Shown here: in pieces, positions 45,211-52,509 of the stretch | Layout: each line of letters begins with the position of its first letter | Numbering within the stretch: position 1 is the first letter of the stretch | Assembly (NCBI RefSeq): GCF_009380155.1 | Contig: NZ_WHUV01000002.1 | Location: forward strand, 248,001 to 312,000 | Length of the DNA: 64,000 bases | Direction: 5' to 3' | Source: Pseudomonas piscis | GTDB lineage: Bacteria > Pseudomonadota > Gammaproteobacteria > Pseudomonadales > Pseudomonadaceae | Made by a program: the position numbers and the translations under genes | Notes under the pieces: generated by a model | Databases searched by the model: none | Told to the model about the DNA's origin: nothing | The model's input: only the letters and a program-made list of their open reading frames with translations

Positions 45211-45837
45211 TCAAAACGTCGGCGGCGTGATCACCCACAGCACCACCGCATCCTCCTCTCCAGGGTTCCCATACTTATGCGGCTCCTGGCTGGAGAACCT
45301 GAAGCTGTCCCCCTCGCTCAGCTGGAAATAGCGCTCGCCCACCCACAGCTCGAAGCTCCCCGACAGCACATACCCGGCTTCCTCGCCCTCATGGCTGTAG
45401 CTCTCCTTGCTGTAGGTGCCCGGGGGAAAGCGTGAGTGCAAGAATTCCAGTTGCTGGGTCGGTTGTGGGGTCAGCAGTTGGTCGACGATGCCGTTTTCGT
45501 AGTTCACCTGCAGCCGCTGTTTCTTGCGCACCACGTAGCCCTGGTCTTCGGGGGCGGTCTGGGTTTCGCTGGCGAAGAACCACTGGATGGTCACGCCCAG
45601 GCTACGGGCGATGTTGAACAGGGCGGGGATGGAGGGGTAGGCGAGGTTGCGTTCCAGCTGGCTGATGTAGCCGGCGGTGAGTTCGCTCTGCCGGGCCAGT
45701 TCGCTCAGGGTCAGGCCGCGGCGTTTGCGCAGGCCGCGGATGCGCGTGCCAAGGAACTGCGGGCCGCCGGGGGCCTGGTGGTCGCCGCCGGGCTCGGGCA
45801 GGTGGCTCGCGGGCGGCGTCTTGCTGCTTTGGGTCAT
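45211..45837 (-). CDS. XRE-family regulator with cupin domain
   Basis: A 208-residue protein: N-terminal HTH_XRE (GTRIRGLRKRRGLTLSELAR, then GYISQLERNLAYPSIPALFN, residues about 32-90) and C-terminal cupin (YSHEGEEAGYVLSGSFELWV, GDSFRFSSQEPHKYGNPG). This PuuR-like layout is common in regulators of polyamine and amino-acid catabolism. It lies 73 bp downstream of the flavin oxidoreductase gene on the same strand. A broken duplicate of its 3' end is at 42537. A TTTAC-N5-GTAAA palindrome beyond the oxidoreductase gene is a candidate target. Confidence 0.85.
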   Translation of the reverse strand: MTQSSKTPPASHLPEPGGDHQAPGGPQFLGTRIRGLRKRRGLTLSELARQSELTAGYISQLERNLAYPSIPALFNIARSLGVTIQWFFASETQTAPEDQGYVVRKKQRLQVNYENGIVDQLLTPQPTQQLEFLHSRFPPGTYSKESYSHEGEEAGYVLSGSFELWVGERYFQLSEGDSFRFSSQEPHKYGNPGEEDAVVLWVITPPTF

Positions 45838-45910
45838 GGCGGGCTCCAGGCTTGGAAGGCGGGCGCGTCCGAGCACCCGTCCTGCAAAAGCCCTGGAGTA
45901 TAAAGCAGCC

Positions 45911-47863
45911 TCAAAGCGCCCAGGCGACTTTCAAGCCTTCGTGGATGGCTTCTTCGACGGTGCGCGGGGCCAGGCAGTCGCCGATGCGCTGGAAGGCCAC
46001 CAGGCCCTTGAGTTGCTCACCCAGGTCGTCCACCGGCTGGTGGCCCTGGCACAGCACCAGGCTGTCGACGTTTTCCAGCAGCATCGGCTCGCCGCTGGCG
46101 GTGTGCTGCAGGTACACGGTGTTGTCGTCGCAGCCGTAGAGGCGGGCGTAGGGGATGATCGGCAGCCCCAGCTTGTGCAGTTCCCCGGCCAGTTGGTCGC
46201 GCACGTACAGCGGCAGGCTTTCGCCGCAGTGGGTGCCGTTGACCGCCAGTTGCACCTGGTGCCCGGCGCGCAGCAGGCGCTCGGCGATGCCCGGGCCGAT
46301 CCAGTCGCAGCGCCAGTCGGCCACCACCACCGAGCGCCCGAGCTGGACCTCGTCGCGCAGCACTTGCCAGGCGTCCACCACTTGCAGCTCGCCGGCGCGC
46401 TCGAAATGGGGCCAGTAGGGGCGGGCGCCGGTGGCGATGATCACGTGATCGGGCTGTTCGCGCTCCACCAGGGCGCGATCGACCCGGGTGTTGCGCACCA
46501 CCTCGACCCCGGCCAGTTGCATTTCCCGTTGCAGGTTGGTGCTGGCGCCGCCGAATTCGCTGCGCCGGGGCAGCAGTTGCGCCAGCAGCACCTGGCCACC
46601 GAGCTGGGAGCCGGCTTCGTAGAGGGTCACCTGGTGGCCGCGCTGGGCGGCGACGGCGGCGGCCTTCATGCCCGCCGGGCCACCGCCCACCACCAGGATG
46701 CGCTTGCGCTGTTGGGCCGGCCGAGCCTGGGCGTACAGCAGTTCGCGGCCGGTTTCCGGGTGCTGGATGCAGGAAATCGGCAGGCCCTTGTGGAAGTGGC
46801 CGATGCACGCCTGGTTGCAGGCGATGCAGGCACGCACGTCGTCGACCCGGCCGCTGTCGCTCTTGTTGGGCATTTGCGGATCGCAGATCAGCGCCCGGGT
46901 CATGCCGCACACGTCGGCCTGGCCTTTGGCGAGGATGGCCTCGGCTTCCTGGGGCTGGTTGATGCGCCCGGTGACGAACAGCGGGATCTGCAGCGCGGCC
47001 TTGAAGGTCCCGGCTTCGCGGGCCAGGTAAGCCGCTTCCACCGCCATGGGCGGGACGATATGCACGGCGCCGCCGAGGGAGGCCGAGGTGCCGGCGACGA
47101 TGTGCAGGTAGTCCAGCTGGTCTTGCAGGTGTTGGGCGGCGGCCAGGGACTCGTCCTCGGTCAGGCCCTCGGGGTCGCGTTCGTCGGCGCTGATGCGCAG
47201 GCCGATGATGAAGTCGTCGGCGGTGCTGGCGCGCATGGCCGCCAGCACCTCGCGAATAAAGCGCAGGCGCTGCTCCAGCTCGCCGTTGTAGCCGTCGCTG
47301 CGGCGGTTGACCCGCGGGTTGAGGAACTGCGCTGGCAGGTAGCCGTGGCTGGCCACCAGCTCCACGCCGTCCAGGCCGGCCTGGTGCAGACGCCGGGCAG
47401 CGTCGGCGTAACCCTGGATGATCGCGTCGATCATCTCCTGGTCCAGGGCCCGGGGCATGACCCGGAAGCGCTCGTTGGGCACGCCCGAGGGGGCATAGGC
47501 CACCGCCAGCAGGCCGTCGGCGGACTCCATGATCTCGCGCCCCGGATGAAACACCTGGGACAGCACCAGCGTGCCGTGGGCATGGCAGGTCTCGGCCAGG
47601 CGCCGGTAGCCGTCGATGCAGGCATCGTCGGTGGCCATCAGCACGTGGCTGGTGTAGCGCGCACTGTCGTGGACCCCAGCCACCTGCAACACGATCAGCC
47701 CGACCCCGCCTTCGGCCCGGGCCCGGTGATAGGCGATCAACTGCTCGTTGACCAGGTTGTCGGTGGGCATCGAGGTGTCGTGGCCGCTGGACATGATGCG
47801 GTTCTTCAGGCGCTTGCCACGGATCTGCAACGGCGCGAAGAGGTGCGGGAAGGCGGTGGTCAT
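45911..47863 (-). CDS. NADH:flavin oxidoreductase (2,4-dienoyl-CoA reductase-like / N-demethylase-like)
   Basis: A 650-residue three-part flavoenzyme: FMN-binding TIM barrel (residues about 1-360, with LVASHGYLPAQFLNPRVNRRSD), an iron-sulfur site CIACNQACIGHFHKGLPISC, and a C-terminal FAD/NAD(P) domain (RILVVGGGPAGMKAA). The family includes 2,4-dienoyl-CoA reductase and trimethylamine, dimethylglycine or N-methylproline demethylases. The neighbours (binding protein, aldolase, XRE-cupin) suggest breakdown of a nitrogen compound rather than fatty acids. It is divergent from the binding-protein gene across a 214-bp shared promoter region. Confidence 0.83.
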   Translation of the reverse strand: MTTAFPHLFAPLQIRGKRLKNRIMSSGHDTSMPTDNLVNEQLIAYHRARAEGGVGLIVLQVAGVHDSARYTSHVLMATDDACIDGYRRLAETCHAHGTLVLSQVFHPGREIMESADGLLAVAYAPSGVPNERFRVMPRALDQEMIDAIIQGYADAARRLHQAGLDGVELVASHGYLPAQFLNPRVNRRSDGYNGELEQRLRFIREVLAAMRASTADDFIIGLRISADERDPEGLTEDESLAAAQHLQDQLDYLHIVAGTSASLGGAVHIVPPMAVEAAYLAREAGTFKAALQIPLFVTGRINQPQEAEAILAKGQADVCGMTRALICDPQMPNKSDSGRVDDVRACIACNQACIGHFHKGLPISCIQHPETGRELLYAQARPAQQRKRILVVGGGPAGMKAAAVAAQRGHQVTLYEAGSQLGGQVLLAQLLPRRSEFGGASTNLQREMQLAGVEVVRNTRVDRALVEREQPDHVIIATGARPYWPHFERAGELQVVDAWQVLRDEVQLGRSVVVADWRCDWIGPGIAERLLRAGHQVQLAVNGTHCGESLPLYVRDQLAGELHKLGLPIIPYARLYGCDDNTVYLQHTASGEPMLLENVDSLVLCQGHQPVDDLGEQLKGLVAFQRIGDCLAPRTVEEAIHEGLKVAWAL

Positions 47864-47930
47864 GGCGCGGGCTCCAGGCTGGCCAAGGGCAGGGCGATGC
47901 CTTGGCGTTGTTATTGTTTGCCTATAAAAA

Positions 47931-47945
47931 TTTACCGGTAGTAAA
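47931..47945. promoter_or_regulatory. Putative operator TTTAC-N5-GTAAA in divergent gap
   Basis: TTTAC-CGGTA-GTAAA lies between the flavin oxidoreductase and the binding-protein genes, in an AT-rich stretch likely to hold both promoters. It is the best candidate site for the nearby XRE-cupin regulator. A further hairpin TGCCGGA-GCTG-TCCGGCA at 48036-48053 precedes the binding-protein gene. Confidence 0.45.
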
Positions 47946-48077
47946 AAATCAACTTGTTTTTTTACTGATCCTTGCAGTAGCTTCGATTGGCGCCCCAGCC
48001 TGCGGGGCGCCCCTCACAACAATAAAAAAGGGCCGTGCCGGAGCTGTCCGGCAGGGCACCGTCACGAGGAATCACCG

Positions 48078-49133
48078 ATGAAAGCGCTCACCCGCAAGCA
48101 TGGTTGTTCGTTCCTGGCCCTGAGCCTCGCCCTGACATTGGGCCTGGACAGTGCCCGGGCAGCCCCCGACATGGTCGTGGTGGGGTACGGCGGAGCCGGC
48201 CAGAAAGCCCAGGATGTGGCGTTGTTCCAACCCTTTGCCAAGGCCGATGGCAGCAAGCTGATCCAGAGCGAGTACAACGGCGAGATGGCGCGGATCAAGG
48301 TCATGGTCGACACCGGCAACGTCGATTGGGACGTGGTGCAGATCGAAGGTCCGGACCTGATGCGCGGCTGCGACGAAGGCATGTACGAACCCCTGGACTG
48401 GAAGGCCCTGGGCCACGCCGACGAACTGATCGCCGATGCCGCCCAGCCCTGTGGCTCGGCTGTGCTGGTGTGGAGCGTGGCCATCGCCTACGACCGCAAC
48501 AAGCTGGCCAGGGCCCCGGCCTCCTGGGCCGATTTCTGGGACGTCAAGCAGTTCCCCGGCAAGCGCGGCCTGCGCAAGCGCGCGGTGTACAACCTGGAGT
48601 TCGCGCTGCTGGCCGATGGGGTCAAGGTCGAGGACGTGTACAAGGTCCTGGCCACGCCTGAGGGGGTGGATCGGGCCTTCGCCAAGCTCAGCCAGCTCAA
48701 GCCGTACATCCAGTGGTGGGAGGCCGGGGCGCAGCCGGCGCAGTGGCTCAGCGCCGGCGATGTGGTGATGACCTCGACCTACAGCGGTCGCATCGCCGCG
48801 GCCGCCCAGGACGGTGCGCCCCTGGCCGTGGTCTGGCCCGGCAGCCTGTATGGCATGGATTACTGGGCGATCATCAAGGGCTCCAGGCACGTGGCCCAGG
48901 CCAAGCGCTTCATTGCCTACGCCAACCGCCCCGAGGCCCAGGTCGACTATGTGCGCGCCATTCCCTACGGCCCCACCAACACCCTGGCCGCGGCCCGGCT
49001 CGACCCGGCGCTGGCCCAGTGGGTGCCGACCTCGGAGCAGAACCTCAAGGGCGCCCTGGCGATGAACGTGGAGTTCTGGGTCGATCATGGCGAGGAGCTG
49101 GAAGAGCGCTTCAACGCCTGGGCCAGCAAGTAA
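48078..49133 (+). CDS. ABC transporter substrate-binding protein (PotD-like)
   Basis: A 351-residue periplasmic binding protein of the spermidine/putrescine type: signal peptide (SLALTLGLDSARA, cleavage near residue 28), mature start APDMVVVGYGGAGQKAQ, DVVQIEGPDLMRGCDEG, and late AIPYGPTN. No permease or ATPase gene is near, so it must work with a transporter encoded elsewhere, or act as a sensor. CACGAGGA lies about 8 bp before the ATG. The class II aldolase gene follows after 73 bp on the same strand. Confidence 0.86.
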   Translation: MKALTRKHGCSFLALSLALTLGLDSARAAPDMVVVGYGGAGQKAQDVALFQPFAKADGSKLIQSEYNGEMARIKVMVDTGNVDWDVVQIEGPDLMRGCDEGMYEPLDWKALGHADELIADAAQPCGSAVLVWSVAIAYDRNKLARAPASWADFWDVKQFPGKRGLRKRAVYNLEFALLADGVKVEDVYKVLATPEGVDRAFAKLSQLKPYIQWWEAGAQPAQWLSAGDVVMTSTYSGRIAAAAQDGAPLAVVWPGSLYGMDYWAIIKGSRHVAQAKRFIAYANRPEAQVDYVRAIPYGPTNTLAAARLDPALAQWVPTSEQNLKGALAMNVEFWVDHGEELEERFNAWASK

Positions 49134-49206
49134 CCCCAACGGGCTGGACGTCGGCGGACGTGCGGCCCTATCGTTTGCCAGCCCAACAGCCTGGAGGACT
49201 CCAATA

Positions 49207-50001
49207 ATGAATAAGATCGTGCCCAGCCCCCACGCCCTGACCGAGCGCAGCGCCACCGAGCAGCGCCTGCGCGAAGAGCTGGCGGCCTGCTACCGCCTGA
49301 TCGCGCACTTTCGCATGACCGATTTGATCTTCACCCATATCTCGGTGCGCCTGCCCGGGCCCGAGCATCACTTCCTGATCAACCCCTACGGGCTGATGTT
49401 CGAGGAAATCACCGCCTCCAACCTGGTGAAGATCGACCTCGATGGCCAGGCCGTGGAGCCTTCGCCGTACCCGGTGAACCCGGCGGGGTTCGTGATCCAC
49501 AGCGCCATCCATGGCGCCCGCGACGATGCCCAGTGCGTGTTGCACACCCATACCAAGGCCGGTTGTGCGGTGGCGGCGCTCAAGTGCGGCTTGCTGCCGG
49601 TGAACCAGATTTCCATGGAGTTCTATGGCCGGGTGGCCTACCACGACTACGAAGGCGTGGCCCTGGACCTGGCCGAGCAGCAGCGGCTGGTGGCTGACCT
49701 GGGCGACAAGAGCGTGCTGATGCTGCGCAACCACGGCCTGCTCACCGTGGGCGAAACCGTCAGCCAGGCATTCTTGCGCATGTATTACCTGGAGAAGGCC
49801 TGCGAGATCCAGCTGGCGGCCCAGGCGGCGGGGGAGATCGTGCTGCCACCGGACGCGGTCTGCGCCCACACCGAGCGCCAGTTCAACGACCCGGGCCGGC
49901 CGTTGCAGGAGGGCGAACTGAGCGACCCGGACGCCATGCAACTGGCCTGGGCCGCGCTGCTGCGCCTGCTCGAGCGCATCGCCCCCGACTACCGCGATTG
50001 A
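49207..50001 (+). CDS. Class II aldolase/adducin family protein
   Basis: A 264-residue protein with the class II aldolase fold: HISVRLPGPEHHFLINPYG, metal site VLHTHTKAGCAVAALK (His-x-His), SVLMLRNHGLLTVGETV with the third His. These are Zn-dependent and cleave or decarboxylate phosphosugars or related acids; in bacteria of this type they often act on unusual substrates. GGAGG is 10 bp before the ATG. Paired with the binding protein and flavin oxidoreductase it probably serves the same unknown catabolic route. Confidence 0.85.
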   Translation: MNKIVPSPHALTERSATEQRLREELAACYRLIAHFRMTDLIFTHISVRLPGPEHHFLINPYGLMFEEITASNLVKIDLDGQAVEPSPYPVNPAGFVIHSAIHGARDDAQCVLHTHTKAGCAVAALKCGLLPVNQISMEFYGRVAYHDYEGVALDLAEQQRLVADLGDKSVLMLRNHGLLTVGETVSQAFLRMYYLEKACEIQLAAQAAGEIVLPPDAVCAHTERQFNDPGRPLQEGELSDPDAMQLAWAALLRLLERIAPDYRD

Positions 50002-50081
50002 CCCTCCACCCCAGCGGCCGCAACACCAAGCACCGCAGCGCGGCAGGCAAACCATGGATAACGATTGGCGGCTAGTGCCGA

Positions 50082-50167
50082 GCCGTGCGCAGCCTGCGGC
50101 AGCGGCTACACGAAGCCTGTAGTCGCTGTCGAGCGCAGCGAGGCTGCGTCAAGGCCCGCAGGGCCTT
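50082..50167 (-). repeat. Copy B of the ~100-bp hairpin-rich intergenic repeat (inverted)
   Basis: The reverse complement begins GAAGGCCCTGCGGGCCTT and continues to GCGCACGGC. It matches copies at 19853, 56397 and 63686; the last part (third hairpin) is truncated. It lies between the aldolase and TetR genes. Confidence 0.82.
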
Positions 50168-50231
50168 CAGCGATCGACCGGCCAACACCGTCCCGACACC
50201 GCTGGGAATCTGGCCAGTTCACAAAGGCTTG

Positions 50232-50247
50232 TTGTACAGTCGTTCAA
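50232..50247. promoter_or_regulatory. Operator-like palindrome before the TetR gene
   Basis: TTGTACAGTCGTTCAA has half sites TTGtAC and GTTCAA around AGTC. A sister site TTGAACAGTCGTTTAG lies at 56653-56668 before the acyl-CoA genes. The two share 13 of 16 bases, and the flanking TTG on the left is also the same. Confidence 0.6.
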
Positions 50248-50283
50248 CTGTCATTTCCCGTCATTGCCAAGGAGTCATGCCCC

Positions 50284-50922
50284 ATGAACCAGGAAGCGCG
50301 CTTTTCCCGCCTGGAACCCGGGTTGCGCAAGGCCGAGCTGATCGAGGCGACCCTGACCTGCCTCAAGCTCCACGGTTTCCAGGGCGCGTCGATCCGCAAG
50401 ATCAGCGCCGAGGCCGGGGTCTCGGTGGGGCTGATCAGCCATCACTATTCCGGCAAGGACGAGCTGGTGGCCGAGGCCTATCGCTCGATCACCGGACGGG
50501 TCATGAACCTGCTGCGCGAAGCCATGGACCAGGCCGCGCCGGCGCCCCGGGAGCGTTTGTCGGCGTTCTTCCGGGCCTCGTTCTGCGCCGAACTACTGGA
50601 CCCGCAACTGCTGGACGCCTGGCTGGCGTTCTGGGGCGCGGTGAAGACCGCCGAAGCGATCAACCAGGCCCACGACCATTCCTACGCCGAATACCGCAAC
50701 GAACTGGCCGGGCTCCTGGCCAGCCTGGCCGGGGACCAGGCCTGGGCCGACTTCGACGCGGACCTGGCGGCCATCAGCCTCAGCGCCTTGCTCGACGGCC
50801 TGTGGCTGGAGTCCGGGCTCAACCCCGGGACCTTCAGCCCGCAGCAGGGCGTGCAGATCTGCGAAGCCTGGGTCGAGGGCGTGCTGGCCAGCCAGGGGCG
50901 GGGCTTTCGCCAGCCGACATAG
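50284..50922 (+). CDS. TetR-family regulator (BetI-like)
   Basis: A 212-residue TetR protein: HTH at residues 18-65 (AELIEATLTCLKLHGFQGAS, VSVGLISHHYSGKDELVAEA) and a C-terminal domain of the BetI type (LDAWLAFWGAVKTAEAINQ). A palindrome in its own promoter region recurs before the enoyl-CoA hydratase gene at 56722, so it likely represses itself and that operon. The ligand is probably an acyl-CoA or amino-acid-derived compound (inference). It stands directly before aruR. Confidence 0.85.
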   Translation: MNQEARFSRLEPGLRKAELIEATLTCLKLHGFQGASIRKISAEAGVSVGLISHHYSGKDELVAEAYRSITGRVMNLLREAMDQAAPAPRERLSAFFRASFCAELLDPQLLDAWLAFWGAVKTAEAINQAHDHSYAEYRNELAGLLASLAGDQAWADFDADLAAISLSALLDGLWLESGLNPGTFSPQQGVQICEAWVEGVLASQGRGFRQPT

Positions 50923-51005
50923 GGCTGTTGATCGGTTGTTCAGTAATGGCTAGGCTGCTGCGCACAAGGCGACACCTCTAATAAAAATAATCAGGAACAC
51001 AGGCG

Positions 51006-51722
51006 ATGACTCCTCGGGTATTGATCGTCGACGACGATCCGTTGATTCGCGAACTGCTCCAGGCCTATCTGTCCCAGGAAGGCTACGACGTGCATTGCGC
51101 CGCCACGGCGGAACAGGCCGAGAGCTTCCTCGACCAGCACACGGTCGATCTGTTGCTGCTCGATATCCGCCTGCCCGGCAAGGACGGCCTGACCCTGACC
51201 CGCGAGCTGCGGGTGCGCTCGGAGGTGGGGATCATCCTGATCACCGGGCGCAACGACGACATCGACCGTATCGTCGGCCTGGAATGCGGCGCCGACGACT
51301 ACGTGATCAAGCCCCTCAACCCCCGCGAGCTGGTGTCCCGGGCCAAGAACCTGGTCCGCCGCGTGCGCCATGCCCGCCAGCCGCCAGCGCCGGCCAGCCA
51401 TCCCAGCCCGGTCAAGCAGTTCGCCGACTGGGCCCTGGACACCGACCGCCGCCGGCTGATCGACGCCCGGGGCGGCGAGACCCTGCTGACCCATGGCGAA
51501 TACCAGCTGCTCAGCGTGTTCCTGCGCAACAGCGGCCACACCCTCAGCCGCGACCAGTTGATGGACCAGATCCGCAACCGCGAGTGGGTGCCCAGCGACC
51601 GCTCCATCGACGTACTGGTGGGGCGCTTGCGGCGCAAGCTGCATGACGACCCGGCCGAGCCGGAGCTGATCATCACCATCCACGGTGCCGGCTATCTGTT
51701 CACTGCCAGCGTGGCCGCCTGA
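51006..51722 (+). CDS. aruR: Response regulator of the arginine transaminase pathway
   Basis: A 238-residue OmpR/TorR-like regulator: receiver with DDDP (residues 9-12), Asp phospho-acceptor in LLLLDIRLPGKDG, Lys in VIKPLNPREL, and a winged-helix domain ending IHGAGYLF. In P. aeruginosa AruR with sensor AruS is needed to express aruHI when arginine is present; the full aru gene set follows here, supporting the name. The binding-protein and kinase genes follow at once, so R, binding protein and kinase form one operon. Confidence 0.87.
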   Translation: MTPRVLIVDDDPLIRELLQAYLSQEGYDVHCAATAEQAESFLDQHTVDLLLLDIRLPGKDGLTLTRELRVRSEVGIILITGRNDDIDRIVGLECGADDYVIKPLNPRELVSRAKNLVRRVRHARQPPAPASHPSPVKQFADWALDTDRRRLIDARGGETLLTHGEYQLLSVFLRNSGHTLSRDQLMDQIRNREWVPSDRSIDVLVGRLRRKLHDDPAEPELIITIHGAGYLFTASVAA

Positions 51723-51723
51723 G

Positions 51724-52509
51724 GTGCTGCGCCGCGCCTGGGCCCTGGGGCTGATGCTGCTGGCCGGCGCGGCGCTGGCCGAGCCCCGGCCGACCCTGAA
51801 ATATTGCGACTACCCGGTGTACCCGCCGATCTCCTGGAGCGACGGCAGCCAGGTGCGCGGCCTGGCCCCGAGCCTGGTGCGCCAGGTGCTGGGGGACTTG
51901 GGATACCAGGTGCAAGTGGTGGTGCTGGGCAACTGGAAGCGCTGCCTGCTGGATGCCGCCGCCGGCCGCGTGGACGTGGTGCTGGCCTACCGCACCGGCC
52001 AGCGCCAGCAGGGGCTGCGGTTCTCCCGGGTGCCGGTGCTGCGCGAGGAGGTGGCGTTGTTCGTCAACCGCCGCCACTTGCCGCGCTTCCAGCAGTTGCA
52101 AGACCTCACCGCCTATCGCGGCGGCCTGCTGTTCGGTGAGAGCTACGGCCAGGATTTCGACCGTGAGGTGGTGCAGCACGGCAACATCGAGTGGGTGTCC
52201 AGCAGCGTGCAGAACTTCGGCAAGCTGATCCGCCAGCGCATCGATTTCATCCCCCACGAGCGGCGTACCGGGCAGTTGTTCATCGAACGCCTGCCGGGCG
52301 CCCAGGACATCGTCGCCTTGCCCCAGGCGATCAGCGTCGACTACCTGCGCCTGGCGGTGTCGCGCCAGTCGCCCTTGGCGGCGCGCATGGACGAGATCGA
52401 CGCGCAGTTGCAGCGCCAGGTCGACAGCGGCGCGGTACAGCGCTGGCTGGACCAAAGCCAGGCCGACTACCGCGCCATGCTCAAGGCCCAAGCCGGTGTG
52501 GCGCCATGA
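51724..52509 (+). CDS. Periplasmic amino-acid-binding-type protein, possible co-sensor of AruS
   Basis: A 261-residue SBP_bac_3-type solute-binding protein with signal peptide (LGLMLLAGAALAEPRP). Mature features: YCDYPVYPPISWSDGSQVRG and APSLVRQVLGDLGY, then AAGRVDVVLAYRTGQR. GTG at 51724, 1 base after the aruR stop, gives a clean signal peptide; an upstream in-frame ATG overlaps aruR. Its stop overlaps the kinase ATG (ATGA). No transporter is present, so it probably hands an arginine-like signal to the kinase, as TorT does to TorS (inference). Confidence 0.78.
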   Translation: MLRRAWALGLMLLAGAALAEPRPTLKYCDYPVYPPISWSDGSQVRGLAPSLVRQVLGDLGYQVQVVVLGNWKRCLLDAAAGRVDVVLAYRTGQRQQGLRFSRVPVLREEVALFVNRRHLPRFQQLQDLTAYRGGLLFGESYGQDFDREVVQHGNIEWVSSSVQNFGKLIRQRIDFIPHERRTGQLFIERLPGAQDIVALPQAISVDYLRLAVSRQSPLAARMDEIDAQLQRQVDSGAVQRWLDQSQADYRAMLKAQAGVAP

